The translations under genes were made by a program, and so were the position numbers. From contig CALKYG010000427.1 in NCBI GenBank assembly GCA_938003575.1, forward strand, positions 1 to 14,513: DNA of 14,513 nucleotides, given 5' to 3'. Source of the stretch: an uncultured Alphaproteobacteria bacterium. Its GTDB lineage: Bacteria > Pseudomonadota > Alphaproteobacteria > Caulobacterales > Parvularculaceae. The notes beneath the pieces were generated by a model that did not search any database, was not told the DNA's origin, and saw only the letters and a program-made list of their open reading frames with translations. Positions 13,615-14,513 of the stretch are shown piece after piece; position 1 is the stretch's first letter, and every line of letters starts with the position of its first letter.

Positions 13615-13674
13615 CTTCAGGATTCTCCAATCCCGGCGTGTTCCCGGCGCATCACAGCTTGGTTAAAATGACCT

Positions 13675-14193
13675 TCAGGCGGTGGCGGCGAGGCGCTGTT
13701 CTTTTTTCAGCTTCCGGATGATTCGATCGCGTTTCAGGCGGGAAATGTGATCGATGAACAACACGCCGTTCAGGTGATCCATCTCGTGCTGGATGCAGAT
13801 AGCGAGGAGACCCTCGGCATCCAGCACCTGCTCTTGCCCATGATAGTCGCGGAAGCGGACACGGCACCGCGCAGGGCGCTCCACCTCTTCGAAGAATTCC
13901 GGCACGGAAAGGCAACCTTCCTGATAAAGAGTTGTTTCTTCGGAAGGATTGAGAATTTCGGGATTGACGAAATACATCGGCTTGGCCTCCTCGCCTTCGC
14001 CCGCGAGGTCCATCACGATTATGCGTTTGGCGACGTTCACCTGAATCGCGGCAAGGCCGATGCCTTTCGCCTCGTACATCGTCTCCAGCATATCATCCAT
14101 AAGGGCCCGAACGCCGTCATCGACAACTTCCACGGGCGCCGACATCTGGCGCAGACGCGGATCGGGCGCAGTCAATATCTCTCTAACCGTCAT
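13675..14193 (-). CDS. def: Peptide deformylase
   Basis: Peptide deformylase (172 aa) removes the N-formyl group from nascent proteins. All three family motifs are present: GIGLAAIQV (44-52), EGCLSVP with metal ligand Cys94, and QHEMDHLNG with His136, catalytic Glu137 and His140. The C-terminal basic tail ([15 protein letters not shown]) is common in type I enzymes of this class. It heads the def-fmt-truA cluster and is divergent from the probable rmuC gene. No Shine-Dalgarno is evident ahead of the ATG, and the promoter candidate is so close that the mRNA may be leaderless. Confidence 0.97.
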   Translation of the reverse strand: MTVREILTAPDPRLRQMSAPVEVVDDGVRALMDDMLETMYEAKGIGLAAIQVNVAKRIIVMDLAGEGEEAKPMYFVNPEILNPSEETTLYQEGCLSVPEFFEEVERPARCRVRFRDYHGQEQVLDAEGLLAICIQHEMDHLNGVLFIDHISRLKRDRIIRKLKKEQRLAATA

Positions 14194-14200
14194 GCGAGGT

Positions 14201-14229
14201 CAGGTATTGACCGCGTCCCCCGCCGTCAA
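14201..14229 (-). promoter_or_regulatory. Candidate def promoter, very close to the start codon
   Basis: On the minus strand TTGACG (-35, complement of 14224-14229) and TACCTG (-10, complement of 14201-14206) are 17 bp apart. The -10 ends only 7 bp before the def ATG, so the transcript would be nearly leaderless. The -35 is good; the -10 is weak. Confidence 0.3.
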
Positions 14230-14319
14230 GACTTAGCGCGGGCAGTTTCTCTCCTCGCCTTCGGAGGTTACTTCCCTTAAGCTAATCTTCGGACGGTATT
14301 GGGTTTTCGGGGAGTTTCC

Positions 14320-14513
14320 ATGCAGGGATCGCGGCTGCTGCCAGACGAAGCGCCGGCGCAGACCCCCTCTACGGCGGTCATGCCGACAGAGCCGCTGATT
14401 ACAGGCGAAGCGCTGTACCTATGGACCGGCGCGGGCGCCGTTCTGTTTATTCTTGTACTCCTGCTGATCCTGCTAGGCCGGTGGCGGGCCGGGCGGCGCG
14501 CCCGCGAGCGGGC
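14320..14513 (+). CDS. rmuC: Probable RmuC, N-terminal fragment (3' end outside window)
   Basis: Sixty-four codons are open from an ATG with GGGGAG 6 nt upstream to the right edge. After a polar, Pro-rich start (LLPDEAPAQTPSTAV) comes a single membrane segment (LYLWTGAGAVLFILVLLLIL) followed by a strongly basic stretch (GRWRAGRRARER). An N-terminal anchor of this kind is usual in RmuC, a DNA-recombination-limiting protein with a coiled coil and nuclease-like domain. rmuC is often divergent from def in alphaproteobacteria. The diagnostic domains are outside the window, so the name rests on context plus membrane topology. Any anchored protein with a basic juxtamembrane stretch would look the same. 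Confidence 0.55.
   Translation, partial: MQGSRLLPDEAPAQTPSTAVMPTEPLITGEALYLWTGAGAVLFILVLLLILLGRWRAGRRARER

Noticed and set aside
1..14513. CRISPR arrays, tRNA or rRNA genes, phage genes
   Set aside because: No regularly spaced repeats, no cloverleaf-like sequence, no conserved rRNA blocks and no phage structural motifs were seen on reading both strands.

Overview
The window looks like a GC-rich alphaproteobacterial chromosome. The evidence is a def-fmt-truA cluster next to dapE, a CtrA-type box (TTAA-N7-TTAA) in an intergenic region, and compact operons with one-base TGATG overlaps. The exact lineage cannot be fixed from the sequence alone. The gene families are mostly recognisable; the interest lies in how they are combined.

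Layout: (1) 1-369 is the right end of an IS3-family insertion sequence. A 31-codon minus-strand gene (474-569) with a strong ribosome binding site follows. (2) 698-2500 (minus) is a tightly coupled three-gene operon: a DUF3307-like membrane protein, a group 1 truncated haemoglobin and a PAS-like/class III adenylyl cyclase. An OsmC-family redox protein is divergent from it (2641-3210). (3) 3279-3980 (minus) encodes a Crp-family regulator that keeps the cAMP-contact and CRP-type DNA-reading residues. Divergent from it is a ferritin-like diiron protein with an AurF-like ligand pattern (4120-5049). (4) A six-TM histidine kinase (5254-6726) converges on, and overlaps, a PilZ/PhcB-like methyltransferase fusion (6707-8143, minus). 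An OmpP1/FadL-type outer-membrane channel is divergent from the fusion gene (8332-9669). (5) From 9673 onward the content is mostly housekeeping: a cupin (minus), dapE plus a membrane protein (plus), truA, fmt and def (minus), and the start of a probable rmuC (plus).

Two systems deserve attention. The first is a putative self-contained cAMP circuit. A haem globin is translationally coupled to an adenylyl cyclase, and a Crp-like receptor lies about 1.2 kb away. A shared operator-like motif (CTGTG-N-CGCCCG-N-CAC) occurs in both divergent promoter regions at nearly the same distances from the flanking start codons. A weaker copy lies ahead of the 31-aa gene. This would tie gas or redox sensing to OsmC, the diiron enzyme, the globin/cyclase operon and Crp itself. 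The second is a putative fatty-acid-methyl-ester signalling locus: a PhcB-like methyltransferase with an N-terminal PilZ domain, a PhcS/LqsS-like sensor kinase, a FadL-type channel, and a CtrA-like box inside the methyltransferase promoter. Both are inferences from sequence and gene order.
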